Source: Lentzea albidocapillata subsp. violacea
GTDB taxonomy: Bacteria; Actinomycetota; Actinomycetes; Mycobacteriales; Pseudonocardiaceae
Reading direction: 5' to 3'
NCBI RefSeq assembly: GCF_900100275.1
Contig: NZ_FNET01000007.1
Span: 124,001-188,000 of the forward strand
Length of the DNA: 64,000 bases
The translations under genes were made by a program, and so were the position numbers. The notes under the pieces are model-generated. The model did not search any database. It was not told the DNA's origin and was given only the letters and a program-made list of their open reading frames with translations. Of the stretch, positions 32,420 to 41,620 are shown one piece after another. Each line of letters begins with the position of its first letter. Within the stretch, counting starts at the first letter, position 1.

Positions 32420-33463
32420 ATGGTGGAGGGTCTGAAGAGCATCGACTGGTACCGGTTGCGCGGTCACGACGGGTACGCCGACGACCTTCCCAGGTTGCTG
32501 AGGCAGGCCCGGACCTCCGTCGAGCCGCACGAGGAGCTGGTGCGGCACCTGTGCGCCGACGAGTCCGGCGTCAGCGAGGCGACGGCGGCGGCGTGGCCGT
32601 TCCTGCTGGACCTGGTCGCCCACGACCACACTCCCGGCCGTGAGTGGCTGCTCGAAAATCTGTGCGGCGGTATCGCGGCCGCCGCCGGCAGCCTCCCTGA
32701 CGGCGCTCACCCGAGCTGGCCACCCGCGTGGGAGGCGTCGAAACCGGCTCTGCTGGCGTTGCTCGACCACGGCTCGGCGACGGTGCGGCGGGGCGTGTTG
32801 TTCGTGCTCGGGCAGGGGCGCGGGGACAGTGCGCCGGTGCTGCCCGCTCTGACGCGGCGGTGGGAACTGGAAACCGATCCGGCCACGCGGTTGTGCCTCG
32901 TGCTCGTCGCGACGGAGTTCGCCGGGCGGGGCGACGAGGCCGCGGTCTCGTGGCTGCGGGAGTTGCCGGTTGCCGGCGACGAACCGCAGGCGCGGCTCCT
33001 CGTGTCCGCGGCGACCAGGCCGGACGCCGACGTGATCCTGCGCGGGCTGACCGGGGACCTGGAGCTGTTCCTGAGTACCGGGTCGTTCGAGATGGGCTAC
33101 GAAGAGGTGCTGGAGCACGTGCTCTGGCTGGTGGGGCCCAAGGACTTCGAGGGCATGGACCTCGTGCTGGCGCTGGTGGACGTGCTGCCGTGGCGGACCG
33201 AGGCGCTCGACCACCTGCGCAGGCTCTTCGAACGCGACACCACGGACGTGGGCCTGGTCGTGCCGTTCGTGCCGGTGTGGGCGGCCGACCCGGACGTCCG
33301 GCTGAGGGCCTTCGCGGTGTGGCTGGTCGGCGTCGCGCGGGCCCGGGAGTACACGGACATCGTCGCCGCGGCGGTGCACGACCACGCCGTGACCTCGTTG
33401 GGCCAGCGCGTGTCGACGCTGGCCACGTCGGTGCTGCTGGAGCTGCGAGAAAGCCCTGCCTGA
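32420..33463 (+). CDS. HEAT-repeat-like protein of unknown function
   Basis: A 347-residue helical protein. Repeated helix pairs such as ALLALLDHGSATVRRGVLFVLGQ, DPATRLCLVLVATEF and DPDVRLRAFAVWLVGVA look like HEAT repeats, which usually mediate protein binding. No catalytic motif is seen. ATG 32420 opens MVEGLKSIDWYRLRGHDGYA; there is no ribosome site, and TATTGT at 32407-32412 lies 7 bases upstream, so the mRNA may be leaderless. An upstream in-frame extension to 32354 overlaps the inverted repeat and is not favoured. Confidence 0.72.
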   Translation: MVEGLKSIDWYRLRGHDGYADDLPRLLRQARTSVEPHEELVRHLCADESGVSEATAAAWPFLLDLVAHDHTPGREWLLENLCGGIAAAAGSLPDGAHPSWPPAWEASKPALLALLDHGSATVRRGVLFVLGQGRGDSAPVLPALTRRWELETDPATRLCLVLVATEFAGRGDEAAVSWLRELPVAGDEPQARLLVSAATRPDADVILRGLTGDLELFLSTGSFEMGYEEVLEHVLWLVGPKDFEGMDLVLALVDVLPWRTEALDHLRRLFERDTTDVGLVVPFVPVWAADPDVRLRAFAVWLVGVARAREYTDIVAAAVHDHAVTSLGQRVSTLATSVLLELRESPA

Positions 33464-33529
33464 AAATCTGTCGGTGGCTCCGGCTAGCCTTGACGGCAAA
33501 GCTGACTTCGTCTACAAGGAGCCACCACC

Positions 33530-35317
33530 GTGTTGCGCACGCACGAGGCCGGGTCACTCCGGGCCGAGCACGCCGGGCAGTCCGTCACCCTCACCGGGTG
33601 GGTCGCTCGCCGGCGGGATCACGGCGGTGTCATCTTCATCGACCTCCGCGACGCCAGTGGTGTCGCCCAGGTCGTGTTCCGCGAGGGCGAGATGGCCGAG
33701 CGCGCGCACCGGTTGCGCAGCGAGTACGTCATCAAGGTCACCGGTGAGGTGAGCAAGCGTCCCGAGGGCAGCGACAACCCCGACCTGGCCACCGGCGCCA
33801 TCGAGGTCTACGTGAGCGAGCTCGAGGTCCTCAACGAGGCCGCGCCGCTGCCGTTCCAGGTCGAGAGCGACGTGGAGCCCGGCGAGGAGGCCCGCCTCAA
33901 GCACCGCTACCTCGACCTGCGCCGTTCCGGCCCGGCCGCGGCCATCCGGCTGCGCAGCGAGGTCAGCCGCATCGCCCGCGAGGTGCTGCACGGCGAGAAG
34001 TTCGTCGAGATCGAGACGCCGACGCTGACCCGCTCCACGCCCGAGGGCGCGCGTGACTTCCTGGTGCCGGCGCGGCTGCGTCCGGGCAGCTGGTACGCGC
34101 TGCCGCAGTCGCCGCAGCTGTTCAAGCAGCTGCTCATGGTCGGTGGCCTGGAGCGCTACTACCAGATCGCGCGCTGCTACCGCGACGAGGACTTCCGCGC
34201 CGACCGCCAGCCGGAGTTCACCCAGCTCGACGTCGAGATGAGCTTCGTCGAGCAGGACGACGTCATCGGCCTGACCGAGAAGCTGCTCGCCGCGATCTGG
34301 AAGGAGACCAAGGGCGTCGACCTGCAGCTGCCGTTCCGCCGGATCTCCTACGCCGACGCGATGGCCAAGTACGGCTCGGACAAGCCGGACCTGCGCTTCG
34401 AGCTCGAGCTCACCGACCTGACCGAGTACTTCAAGGACACGACGTTCCGCGTGTTCCAGGCGCCGTACGTCGGTGCCGTCGTCATGCCGGGTGGTGCCTC
34501 GCAGCCGCGCCGCACGCTCGACGCGTGGCAGGAGTTCGCCAAGCAGCGCGGCCACAAGGGTCTCGCGTACGTGCTGGTCGGTGAGGACGGCACGCTGGGC
34601 GGTCCGGTCGCGAAGAACCTCACCGACGCCGAGCGCGAGGGTCTCGCGAAGGCCGCCGGCGCCAACGCGGGCGACTGCATCTTCTTCGGCGCGGGCGACC
34701 CGCGTGACGCGCGTGCCCTGCTGGGCGCGGCCCGGGTCGAGATCGCGCACCGCGTCGGCCTGATCGACGAGAACGCCTGGGCGTTCGGCTGGGTCGTCGA
34801 CTTCCCGATGTTCGAGTCGGTCGACAAGCTCGAGGCCGGCGACGTCGCCGTCGGCGGCAGCAACTGGACGGCGCTGCACCACGCGTTCACCTCGCCGACC
34901 CCGGAGTGGATCGACACCTTCGAGGAGTCCCCCGGCGAGGCCCTGGCCTACGCCTACGACGTGATCCTCAACGGCAACGAGCTCGGCGGTGGCTCGATCC
35001 GTATCCACCGCGCGGACGTGCAGCAGCGCGCGTTCAACGTCATGGGCATCGGTGCCGAGGAGGCGCAGGAGAAGTTCGGCTTCCTGCTCGACGCGTTCAA
35101 GTTCGGCGCCCCGCCCCACGGCGGCATCGCCCTGGGCTGGGACCGCCTCTGCATGCTGCTCGCGGGTGCCGACTCGATCCGCGAGGTCATCGCGTTCCCG
35201 AAGTCGGGCGGCGGCTACGACCCGCTGACGGCCGCTCCGGCGCCCATCACGGCGCTGCAGCGCAAGGAGGCCGGTGTGGACGCGAAGCCCCAGGAGAAGG
35301 CCGAGCCGAAGGCCTGA
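33530..35317 (+). CDS. aspS: Aspartyl-tRNA synthetase
   Basis: A 595-residue bacterial-type class II AspRS. The N-terminal OB-fold anticodon domain contains [21 protein letters not shown]; motif 2 is [20 protein letters not shown]; a GAD-type insertion lies between motifs 2 and 3; motif 3 is [14 protein letters not shown]. Size and arrangement are normal. GTG 33530 has AAGGAG (33516-33521) 8 bases upstream. Whether it also charges tRNA-Asn cannot be told here. A hairpin follows the stop. Confidence 0.96.
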   Translation: MLRTHEAGSLRAEHAGQSVTLTGWVARRRDHGGVIFIDLRDASGVAQVVFREGEMAERAHRLRSEYVIKVTGEVSKRPEGSDNPDLATGAIEVYVSELEVLNEAAPLPFQVESDVEPGEEARLKHRYLDLRRSGPAAAIRLRSEVSRIAREVLHGEKFVEIETPTLTRSTPEGARDFLVPARLRPGSWYALPQSPQLFKQLLMVGGLERYYQIARCYRDEDFRADRQPEFTQLDVEMSFVEQDDVIGLTEKLLAAIWKETKGVDLQLPFRRISYADAMAKYGSDKPDLRFELELTDLTEYFKDTTFRVFQAPYVGAVVMPGGASQPRRTLDAWQEFAKQRGHKGLAYVLVGEDGTLGGPVAKNLTDAEREGLAKAAGANAGDCIFFGAGDPRDARALLGAARVEIAHRVGLIDENAWAFGWVVDFPMFESVDKLEAGDVAVGGSNWTALHHAFTSPTPEWIDTFEESPGEALAYAYDVILNGNELGGGSIRIHRADVQQRAFNVMGIGAEEAQEKFGFLLDAFKFGAPPHGGIALGWDRLCMLLAGADSIREVIAFPKSGGGYDPLTAAPAPITALQRKEAGVDAKPQEKAEPKA

Positions 35318-35327
35318 TGATCGCCGG

Positions 35328-35357
35328 CGCGGAGGCAACCTGCCGGATGCCTCCGCG
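35328..35357 (+). terminator. Perfect 10-bp hairpin after aspS
   Basis: CGCGGAGGCA (35328-35337) pairs exactly with TGCCTCCGCG (35348-35357) around a 10-base loop, 10 bases after the aspS stop. No T-tract follows, as is common in high-GC actinomycetes. Confidence 0.75.
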
Positions 35358-35383
35358 CGTCCCAGCACATGAGACCGGTTCGC

Positions 35384-35500
35384 CCGATCGAGCAACTACT
35401 TGATCGGTATTGAGGAGCGCGGGCCGATCGATCCGCTTGATCGGCCCGTAGCGGGCAACGGAAGGTGTTTCCACACGTCCACACCTCGGAGGGGTCTCCG
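35384..35500 (+). promoter_or_regulatory. Multi-hairpin leader before the phosphotransferase gene
   Basis: Four inverted repeats in tandem: CCGATC/GATCGG (35384-35407), CGGGCCGATC/GATCGGCCCG (35420-35448), AGGTGT/ACACCT (35463-35486) and CGGAG/CTCCG (35487-35500). The first two share the GATCGG core, so alternative pairing between them is possible. It could be an RNA leader switch or operator sites; no known riboswitch class is recognised. Confidence 0.4.
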
Positions 35501-35598
35501 GGAACAGTGCGAGCCGTTACCAACGAGTGGTGGTGGTCGAAGCCTGGCCCGGTTAGCGTCGGTCCGGCTCACGGACTTGGGGAGTAGGGTCGGAGGGG

Positions 35599-36771
35599 AT
35601 GAGCGTGGAGATCACCGCGGGCCCTCCTGACACGACTTCGCCTGAGATCGCAGACGCTGTCGTGGCGGCTGAGCGGGTACTGACCAAGCGACTGGGCGCA
35701 CAGGTGCGCCTCGCTGACCCCGAGGCTCTCGGGGGTACCGGTCGTTCCGTCGTCATTCGCGTGAGAGTCGCCTCCTCGCCGTTCTCGATGCCGCGCACGC
35801 TGGTCGTGAAGCGCTATCCCGCCGGTACCGGCGACCGCGATCCGTGGGCACACGAGGCCGTGAGCCACCAGCTGCTGACGGCGCTGCCGGCCGAAGAACG
35901 CGCCACCCCTGAACTCTTCGCCCACGACGCGGCGTCGCGTCTCGTCGTGCTGGAAGACCTGGGCCGTGCGCCGAGGCTGTCCGAGAAGCTGCACGCCAAG
36001 GACGCGCGCGCGGCCGAACGTGGCCTGCTCTCGTGGGCACACGCCATGGGCCGTCTGCACGCCACGACGGCGGGCCGTGACGCGGACTTCGACGCGTTGA
36101 TGCGCCGCGCCGGTGCGCAGTGCTGCCAGGACCCGATCGCGGTCGACGTGCACGCGGCGATCGCGGGCTTACCGGCGCTGCTCGAGTCCACTGTGGGCGT
36201 CGGCACGTCCACGAAGGCCATCGAGTACGCCGCCGGCGCCGCACGGGCGTTCAGCACCTCGCGGCGGCGTGCGTTCAGCCCGTCGTCGTCGTGCCCGGAC
36301 AACCACCTGGTCACCTCGCGCGGTGTCCGGTTCGTCGACTTCGAGGGCGGTTGCGTCCGCGACATCGTGTTCGACGCCGCCGCGTTGCGCGTGCCGTTCC
36401 CGTCCTGCTGGTGCGGCTGGGGTCTGCCGCCGGGGATGTCCGAGGCCATGGTCGCCGCCTGGCGCGCGGAGGTCGGGTCGGTGTGGCCCGAGATGGACGA
36501 CGACGCGGTGTTCTTACCGCGGCTGCTGGAGGCCCAGCTGCTGTGGGTGTGGCTCGCGACGTGGCGGGCGCTGTCCAAGCCCATGCCGATCGTCGCCGAC
36601 GCTCCGCCGCGCAGCGTCGTGCTGACGGGCCGGTGGATCCGGTTGCGGTCCGACGCGTTGCTGCTGGGCGAGAAGACCGTCGCGTCGCACGCCGACGCGG
36701 TGATCGGCGCCCTGGCCGACCGCTACGGTCCCGAGGTGCTCGAACTCCCGCTTTACCCTGCATTTCGCTGA
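35599..36771 (+). CDS. Phosphotransferase (aminoglycoside kinase-like fold) protein
   Basis: A 390-residue protein with a kinase-like fold. TLVVKRYP supplies the ATP-binding Lys, LVVLEDLG the hinge, and the catalytic loop is CPDNHLVTSRGVRFVDFEGG, where HGDxxxxN is replaced by CPDNHL with the metal-binding Asp retained in DFE. Substrate unknown; the family includes kinases of small metabolites as well as antibiotics. ATG 35599 is close to GGAGGGG (35592-35598); GTG 35605 is better spaced and equally likely. It follows aspS after a structured gap. Confidence 0.75.
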   Translation: MSVEITAGPPDTTSPEIADAVVAAERVLTKRLGAQVRLADPEALGGTGRSVVIRVRVASSPFSMPRTLVVKRYPAGTGDRDPWAHEAVSHQLLTALPAEERATPELFAHDAASRLVVLEDLGRAPRLSEKLHAKDARAAERGLLSWAHAMGRLHATTAGRDADFDALMRRAGAQCCQDPIAVDVHAAIAGLPALLESTVGVGTSTKAIEYAAGAARAFSTSRRRAFSPSSSCPDNHLVTSRGVRFVDFEGGCVRDIVFDAAALRVPFPSCWCGWGLPPGMSEAMVAAWRAEVGSVWPEMDDDAVFLPRLLEAQLLWVWLATWRALSKPMPIVADAPPRSVVLTGRWIRLRSDALLLGEKTVASHADAVIGALADRYGPEVLELPLYPAFR

Positions 36772-36812
36772 ACCGTTCCCGCACGGTCATTCGCGGATCA
36801 CCGGGCCAGCTG

Positions 36813-37598
36813 ATGCTGTTTCGCGTGCTGGTGTTACTCGGTGACTCGACAGCGGTCGGGATCGGCGACCTCGTGCCCGGCGGGTGGCGCGGCTTCGGCC
36901 CGATCCTCTCCTCCGCCTACTCGGACAGCGGCTACCGCAACCACGCCGTCTCCGGCGCGCGGCTGGCGGACGTCAGACGCATCCAGCTGCCGCGGGCGTT
37001 GCGGGACAGGCCCAGTGCCGCCGTGGTCATCGCCGGTGTCAACGACACGCTGAGGTCGGACTTCTCCGTGCGGCGTATGCACGAGGACCTCGACCACGTC
37101 TGCCGCGAGCTGACCGAGGCCGGGGTCTCCGTCGTCACCGTGCGGTTCCACGACCAGGGCCGCGTGTTCAAGCTGCCCGGCAAGCTGCGGCGGGTTCTGA
37201 AGGAGCGCATCGACGAGTACAACCGCGTGGTCGACGTGGTGGTGGCGCGGCACGGTGTGCGGTGCGTCGACCTGCACACGATGCCCGGCGCCTACGAACT
37301 GGAGACGTGGGCGGTCGATCGGCTGCACCCGTCGGAGCGCGGTCACCGGATGCTGGCGCGGGCGTTCGCCGCCGAATTTCGCGCGCTCGGGCATCAGTTC
37401 GGCGAGATCAGCCTGGAGTGCTCCGGGGGGCGCGAGCTGACGGTGTGGCACCACCTGGCGTGGTTGCTGCTCAAGGGGATTCCGTGGGTGTTCCGGCGGG
37501 GCACCGACCTGGTTCCGTTGCTGTGGAACGACGAGACGCCGGCCGAGGCATGGCCGGTGCCGGGGGAGGTGTTCCCCGCCGACACCGGCCGCCTCTGA
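36813..37598 (+). CDS. SGNH/GDSL-type hydrolase
   Basis: A 261-residue SGNH hydrolase. LVLLGDSTAVGIG is block I with the nucleophile Ser, AVVIAGVNDTLR carries the Gly/Asn oxyanion residues, and VDRLHPSERGHRML is block V with the Asp-x-x-His pair. No signal peptide is seen, so an intracellular esterase acting on an acylated metabolite or lipid is likely. ATG 36813 is preferred, GTG 36825 possible. The end is 3 bases from the convergent glycosyltransferase stop. Confidence 0.88.
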   Translation: MLFRVLVLLGDSTAVGIGDLVPGGWRGFGPILSSAYSDSGYRNHAVSGARLADVRRIQLPRALRDRPSAAVVIAGVNDTLRSDFSVRRMHEDLDHVCRELTEAGVSVVTVRFHDQGRVFKLPGKLRRVLKERIDEYNRVVDVVVARHGVRCVDLHTMPGAYELETWAVDRLHPSERGHRMLARAFAAEFRALGHQFGEISLECSGGRELTVWHHLAWLLLKGIPWVFRRGTDLVPLLWNDETPAEAWPVPGEVFPADTGRL

Positions 37599-37601
37599 CG
37601 A

Positions 37602-39395
37602 TCAACCCAGGTCGTAGAGCGTCTGGCCGCCGATCGTGGTGGCCTCGAAGTTCGCCGTGACCCACTCGCCGATGTCGCTGCTGCCACCGCCCCGGCCGCC
37701 CTCGACGTAGTAACGCACCTTGCCGGCCGCGACGAGCGCCTTGAACTCCTCGAGCGTGGGCGCGGGATCGCTGCCGTTCCAGCCGCCGATCGCGATCACC
37801 GGACGGCCGGACGCCAGCTGGAGCGACGCCGCGCTCTGGGCGCCGGTGGTCGCGGCCGCCCACTCGGTGCCGGTGGCCTTGAGCAGCTGGACGACCTCCG
37901 TGGACGACGTGCCCTCTGGCATGCCGCCCTGCTGGGAACGCGGGCCGGACAACGGGATCGAGCCGCTGTGCGTGACCGACGCGGTCGCCACGGCGTAGCC
38001 GGAGGTGCCGAGCAGCGCCGCCACGACCAGCACGCCTGCCAGCCGGCGCCGGTTCAGGTCGAACACCAGTGCCGCCACGGCGATCGCGGTGACGGCCAGC
38101 AGGCCCCAGCGCAGCCAGGGCGCCCAGTCCGGGGTGCGGTCGAGCAGGATGAAGCCCCACACGCCGGTCGCCGCGACCATCACCGTCAGCGCCATCCGCA
38201 CCGGGAAGTGGCCGCGGCCGCGCCACAGTTCACTTCCCGCGATGCCGGCGACCGCCGCGATCGCGGGGGCGAGCGCCACCGTGTAGTAGGGATGCGTGAT
38301 GCCGCTCATGAAGCTGAACACCGCGCCGCTCACGAGCACCCAGCCACCCCACACCACCAGCGCCGCACGGGTGCGGTCGGTGCGGGGCGCGCGGCGCAGG
38401 AACCACAGTCCGGCGCCGAGTCCGATCAGCGCGGCGGGCAGCAGCCAGGAGATCTCCGGGCCCATGCTGGCGCCGAACAGCCGTCCGATGCCCGTTTCAC
38501 CGCCGAAGCCGATGTTCCCGTTGCCACCGCCCATTCCACCGCCGCCGGGTCCGCCGGAACTGCCGAAGATGCGGCCGAGACCGTTGTAGCCGATGGCGAG
38601 TTCCCACAGCGAGTTGTTGGTGGAGCCGCCGATGTACGGGCGGCTGTCCGCCGGCCACAGCTCGACCAGCGCGATGAACCACCCGGCCGAGACGACGACC
38701 GCGACACCGGCACCGAGCAGGTGCAGCAGCCGCCTGAGCGGCGAGGTGGGGGCCGCGATCAGGTAAGCCAGCGCGAGGGCGGGCAGCACCAGGAACGCCT
38801 GCAGCATCTTGGTGAGGAACGCGAAACCGATCGCCGAGCCCGCGAGCGCCAGCCACAGCGGGCTCGCCTTCTCCAGTGCCCGCACCGTGCAGTACGCGGC
38901 CGCGACCATCAGCAGCACCAGCAGCGCGTCCGGCAGGTTGAACCGGAACATCAGCGTGGCGACGGGGGTGAGGGCGAAGGCCGCGCCGGCGAACAACGCC
39001 GCCGCCGGGCCGGAGGTGCGTTTCACCGTCGCGTACAGCAGTCCTACCGCCGCAACGCCTTCCAGCGCCTGCGGGGCGAGCACGGTCCAGCTGGAGAAGC
39101 CGAACACCTTCGCGAACAGGCCGCTCACCCAGAGGAACGCGGGCGGCTTGTCGACCGTGATCGTGTTACCCGGATCGAGCGAACCGAACAGCAGCGCCTT
39201 CCAGCTCTGCGACGCCGCCTGCGTCGCCGCCGCGTAGAACTCGTTGCCGTAGCCGGAAGCGGTGAGGTTCCACAGGTACAGCACGGCGGCGCCGGCGAGC
39301 AGAGCGAGAAAGGCGAGGCGGTGCAACGTCTTCGTGTCCCGGGTTGCGCGCGGTGCCGGAAGTGCGAAGGGCGCAGGGGCGAGTGTGGCGGTCAT
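37602..39395 (-). CDS. Multi-pass membrane glycosyltransferase (GT39/ArnT-like)
   Basis: A 597-residue GT-C-type glycosyltransferase with about 12 helices. GNEFYAAATQAASQSWKA and NTITVDKPPAFLWVSGL are typical of the actinobacterial ArnT/PMT-like group that uses polyprenyl-phosphate sugars and faces outward. An external loop is very Gly-rich (GGPGGGGMGGGNGNIGFGG, about 38490-38560). The C-terminal soluble domain holds IAIGGWNGSDPAPTLEEFKAL. The target (wall polymer or protein) is unknown. It sits 18 bases after the histidine kinase gene and has a candidate regulator box 46 bases upstream. Confidence 0.88.
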   Translation of the reverse strand: MTATLAPAPFALPAPRATRDTKTLHRLAFLALLAGAAVLYLWNLTASGYGNEFYAAATQAASQSWKALLFGSLDPGNTITVDKPPAFLWVSGLFAKVFGFSSWTVLAPQALEGVAAVGLLYATVKRTSGPAAALFAGAAFALTPVATLMFRFNLPDALLVLLMVAAAYCTVRALEKASPLWLALAGSAIGFAFLTKMLQAFLVLPALALAYLIAAPTSPLRRLLHLLGAGVAVVVSAGWFIALVELWPADSRPYIGGSTNNSLWELAIGYNGLGRIFGSSGGPGGGGMGGGNGNIGFGGETGIGRLFGASMGPEISWLLPAALIGLGAGLWFLRRAPRTDRTRAALVVWGGWVLVSGAVFSFMSGITHPYYTVALAPAIAAVAGIAGSELWRGRGHFPVRMALTVMVAATGVWGFILLDRTPDWAPWLRWGLLAVTAIAVAALVFDLNRRRLAGVLVVAALLGTSGYAVATASVTHSGSIPLSGPRSQQGGMPEGTSSTEVVQLLKATGTEWAAATTGAQSAASLQLASGRPVIAIGGWNGSDPAPTLEEFKALVAAGKVRYYVEGGRGGGSSDIGEWVTANFEATTIGGQTLYDLG

Positions 39396-39413
39396 GGGGA
39401 CGAGAATCGCGGC

Positions 39414-40808
39414 CTAGCCTGGGTCGGTCGTGTGCTCGCGCTGTGAACGAGCTGTGTGCAGCGAGACCGTGAACGTCGTGTGGCCCGGCTTGCTCGTGAC
39501 GGACACGTCGCCGTCGTGCGCGCCGACCACGGCCGCCACGATCGACAGCCCCAGCCCGGTGCTTCCCGCCGCACGCGAGCGCGAGGAGTCGCCACGCGCG
39601 AACCGTTCGAAGACCTCGAGACCCTGCGGAATGCCAGGACCATCATCGGTGACGGTGAGGTCTGCCTGTCCGTTGTGGACGGACAGGCCGGTCGTCACGG
39701 TGGTGCCCGGCGGGGTGTGCGCGCGGGCGTTGGACAGCAGGTTGCCGATGACCTGGTGCAACCGTTGCACGTCACCGGGAACGACCACGGGATCCTCCGG
39801 CAGCGCGAGCTTCCAGCTGTGGTCGGGGCCCGCGATCCTGGCGTCGCCGACCACGTCCAGCACCAGCCGTGACAGGTCCACGTCCTTGCTCTCCAACGGC
39901 CTGCCCGCGTCGAGGCGGGCCAGCAACAGCAGGTCCTCCACCAGCGACGTCATCCGCACCGCTTCGGACTCGACGCGGCCCATCGCGTGCGTGACCTCGG
40001 GCGGCAGGTCCGCGCCGGTCCTGCGGGTCAGTTCCGCGTAGCCGCGGATGGCGGCAAGGGGTGTTCTGAGCTCGTGCGAGGCGTCGGCGACGAACTGCCG
40101 GACCCTGGTCTCGCTGTCGTGCCTGGCTTTCAGCGCCTCGCCGACGTGGCCGAGCAGCTTGTTCAGCGCGAGGCCGACCTTGCCGACCTCCGTGGCCGGA
40201 TCGGTGTCCTCCTCCGGCACGCGTTCGGCGAGCGCGACCTCGCCCTCGTGCAACGGGAGCTCGGAGACACGGGTCGCGGTGTCGGCGACCCGGTCGAGCG
40301 GCACGAGTGCGCGCCGCACGATCACCCTGCCCGCCAGCGCGACCGCCGCCGCTCCAGCGACGATGAGCCCGCCGAGGATCCAGACCATCTGCCAGACGAT
40401 GTCCGTGACAGGCGCGAGCGGCAGGCCCTTGATGCCCATCCGTTCGGTGACCACACGGAACTCGCCGGCCTCACCCAGGTCGACGGTGTGCGGCGTCGAC
40501 GGTGCGGCCGCCAGCACCTCGATCTCGTCGGCGGTGAGCCGGCGCGGCGCCTGCCAGCCGGGCAGCTCGACCGTGCCGCTGATGCTGCCGTCGGGGAAGA
40601 TCCTCGCGTTGATGCCGGGGGGACCGTACGGCGAACCGGGCGGCGCCGGCCGCAGGGCGGACACCTCGCGGTCCAGGTTGCTCATCAGGAACGAGTGCAG
40701 CGCGAGCACCGAGATCCCGCCGATCACCAGGCACAGCGCGGTGAGCAGGACGATCTGGCCCGAGACCAGCTTCGCCCGCAGCGTCCTAGGACGCAGGCTT
40801 GAGGACAT
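39414..40808 (-). CDS. Sensor histidine kinase
   Basis: A 464-residue membrane kinase: TM1 about residues 15-40, an external sensor of about 100 residues (PYGPPGINARIFPDG), TM2 about 137-160, HAMP, DHp domain with FVADASHELRTPLAAIRGYAEL (phospho-His in SHELRTP), then HATPase with LLSNARAHTP (N box), VTDDGPGIP (G1) and GSTGLGLSIV (G2). It overlaps the response regulator gene by 23 bases; the two form a cognate pair. Confidence 0.94.
   Translation of the reverse strand: MSSSLRPRTLRAKLVSGQIVLLTALCLVIGGISVLALHSFLMSNLDREVSALRPAPPGSPYGPPGINARIFPDGSISGTVELPGWQAPRRLTADEIEVLAAAPSTPHTVDLGEAGEFRVVTERMGIKGLPLAPVTDIVWQMVWILGGLIVAGAAAVALAGRVIVRRALVPLDRVADTATRVSELPLHEGEVALAERVPEEDTDPATEVGKVGLALNKLLGHVGEALKARHDSETRVRQFVADASHELRTPLAAIRGYAELTRRTGADLPPEVTHAMGRVESEAVRMTSLVEDLLLLARLDAGRPLESKDVDLSRLVLDVVGDARIAGPDHSWKLALPEDPVVVPGDVQRLHQVIGNLLSNARAHTPPGTTVTTGLSVHNGQADLTVTDDGPGIPQGLEVFERFARGDSSRSRAAGSTGLGLSIVAAVVGAHDGDVSVTSKPGHTTFTVSLHTARSQREHTTDPG
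39441..39456 (-). promoter_or_regulatory. Candidate response-regulator box upstream of the glycosyltransferase
   Basis: Read on the minus strand, CACAG-N6-CACAG: two CACAG pentamers 11 bases apart, as OmpR-family dimers prefer. It lies in the 3' end of the kinase gene, 46 bases upstream of the glycosyltransferase start. The same arrangement occurs twice more near the regulator gene. Confidence 0.45.
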
Positions 40809-41502
40809 ATCCGGCGCCTCGCATCGTGTGGATCATCGGGGTGCGCCCGGCGTCGATCTTCTTGCGCAGGTACGAGATGTAGAGCTCGACGATGTTCGCC
40901 TGGCCCCCGAAGTCGTAGCTCCACACGCGGTCCAGGATCTGGGCCTTGCTCAGCACGCGCTTCGGGTTGCGCATCAGATAGCGCAGCAGTTCGAACTCCG
41001 TCGCGGTCAGGTCGATCGAGGTGCCGGCGCGTTCGACCTCGCGGGTCTCCTCGTTCAGCGACAGGTCGCCGACGATCAGACGGGTGCCCGCGTCCGCGTC
41101 GGTCACGCCGGTGCGCCGCAGCAGTGCGCGCAGCCGCAGCACGACCTCCTCCAGCGAGAACGGCTTGGTGACGTAGTCGTCGCCGCCCGCGGTGAGCCCG
41201 GCGATGCGGTCCTCCACCGCGTCCTTCGCGGTCAGGAACAGCACCGGCAGGATCGGTGCCTCCGCGCGCATCCGGCGCAGCACCTCGAAGCCGTCGAAGT
41301 CGGGCAGCATCACGTCGAGCACCACGACGTCCGGGCGGAACTCACGCGCGGTCCGCACCGCCGTCGTGCCGTCGAGCGCGGTGCGCACGTCCCACTTCTC
41401 CATGCGCAGCGCCATCGACATCAGCTCGGCCAGACTGGACTCGTCGTCGACGACGAGCACCCGGACGGGCTGGCCGTCCGGCCTGCGGAGTTCGGTCTTC
41501 AT
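40786..41502 (-). CDS. OmpR/PhoB-family response regulator
   Basis: A 238-residue regulator. Receiver domain: VRVLVVDDESSLAELMSMAL, phospho-Asp in VVVLDVMLPDFDGFEVL, conserved Thr/Lys in LFLTAKD and DDYVTKPF. The winged-helix DNA-binding domain has EFELLRYLMRNPKRVLSKAQ and YISYLRKKID ending RGAGYVLK. ATG 41502 is chosen; ATGs at 41511 and 41520 are alternatives with no better ribosome site. It is the promoter-proximal gene of the regulator-kinase-glycosyltransferase unit and probably autoregulated. Confidence 0.94.
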   Translation of the reverse strand: MKTELRRPDGQPVRVLVVDDESSLAELMSMALRMEKWDVRTALDGTTAVRTAREFRPDVVVLDVMLPDFDGFEVLRRMRAEAPILPVLFLTAKDAVEDRIAGLTAGGDDYVTKPFSLEEVVLRLRALLRRTGVTDADAGTRLIVGDLSLNEETREVERAGTSIDLTATEFELLRYLMRNPKRVLSKAQILDRVWSYDFGGQANIVELYISYLRKKIDAGRTPMIHTMRGAGYVLKPAS

Positions 41503-41534
41503 CGCGCGCATGGCTCCCATCGTGAACGCGGACC

Positions 41535-41598
41535 CTGTGTACCAGCTGTGAACGATGCGCACAGCTCAGGCCTACGGCGCTCACAGGTTCGGCACAGC
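41535..41598. promoter_or_regulatory. Back-to-back CACAG repeats between the regulator and the divergent gene
   Basis: On the minus strand CACAG-N6-CACAG (41535-41550) lies 33 bases upstream of the response regulator. On the plus strand CACAG-N6-CACAG (41582-41597) lies 23 bases upstream of the 148-residue gene, with a further CACAG at 41560, exactly 22 bases earlier. The 11- and 22-base spacing keeps all copies on one helix face. Confidence 0.5.
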
Positions 41599-41620
41599 CG
41601 GCATCGACACGGTGGCTCTC

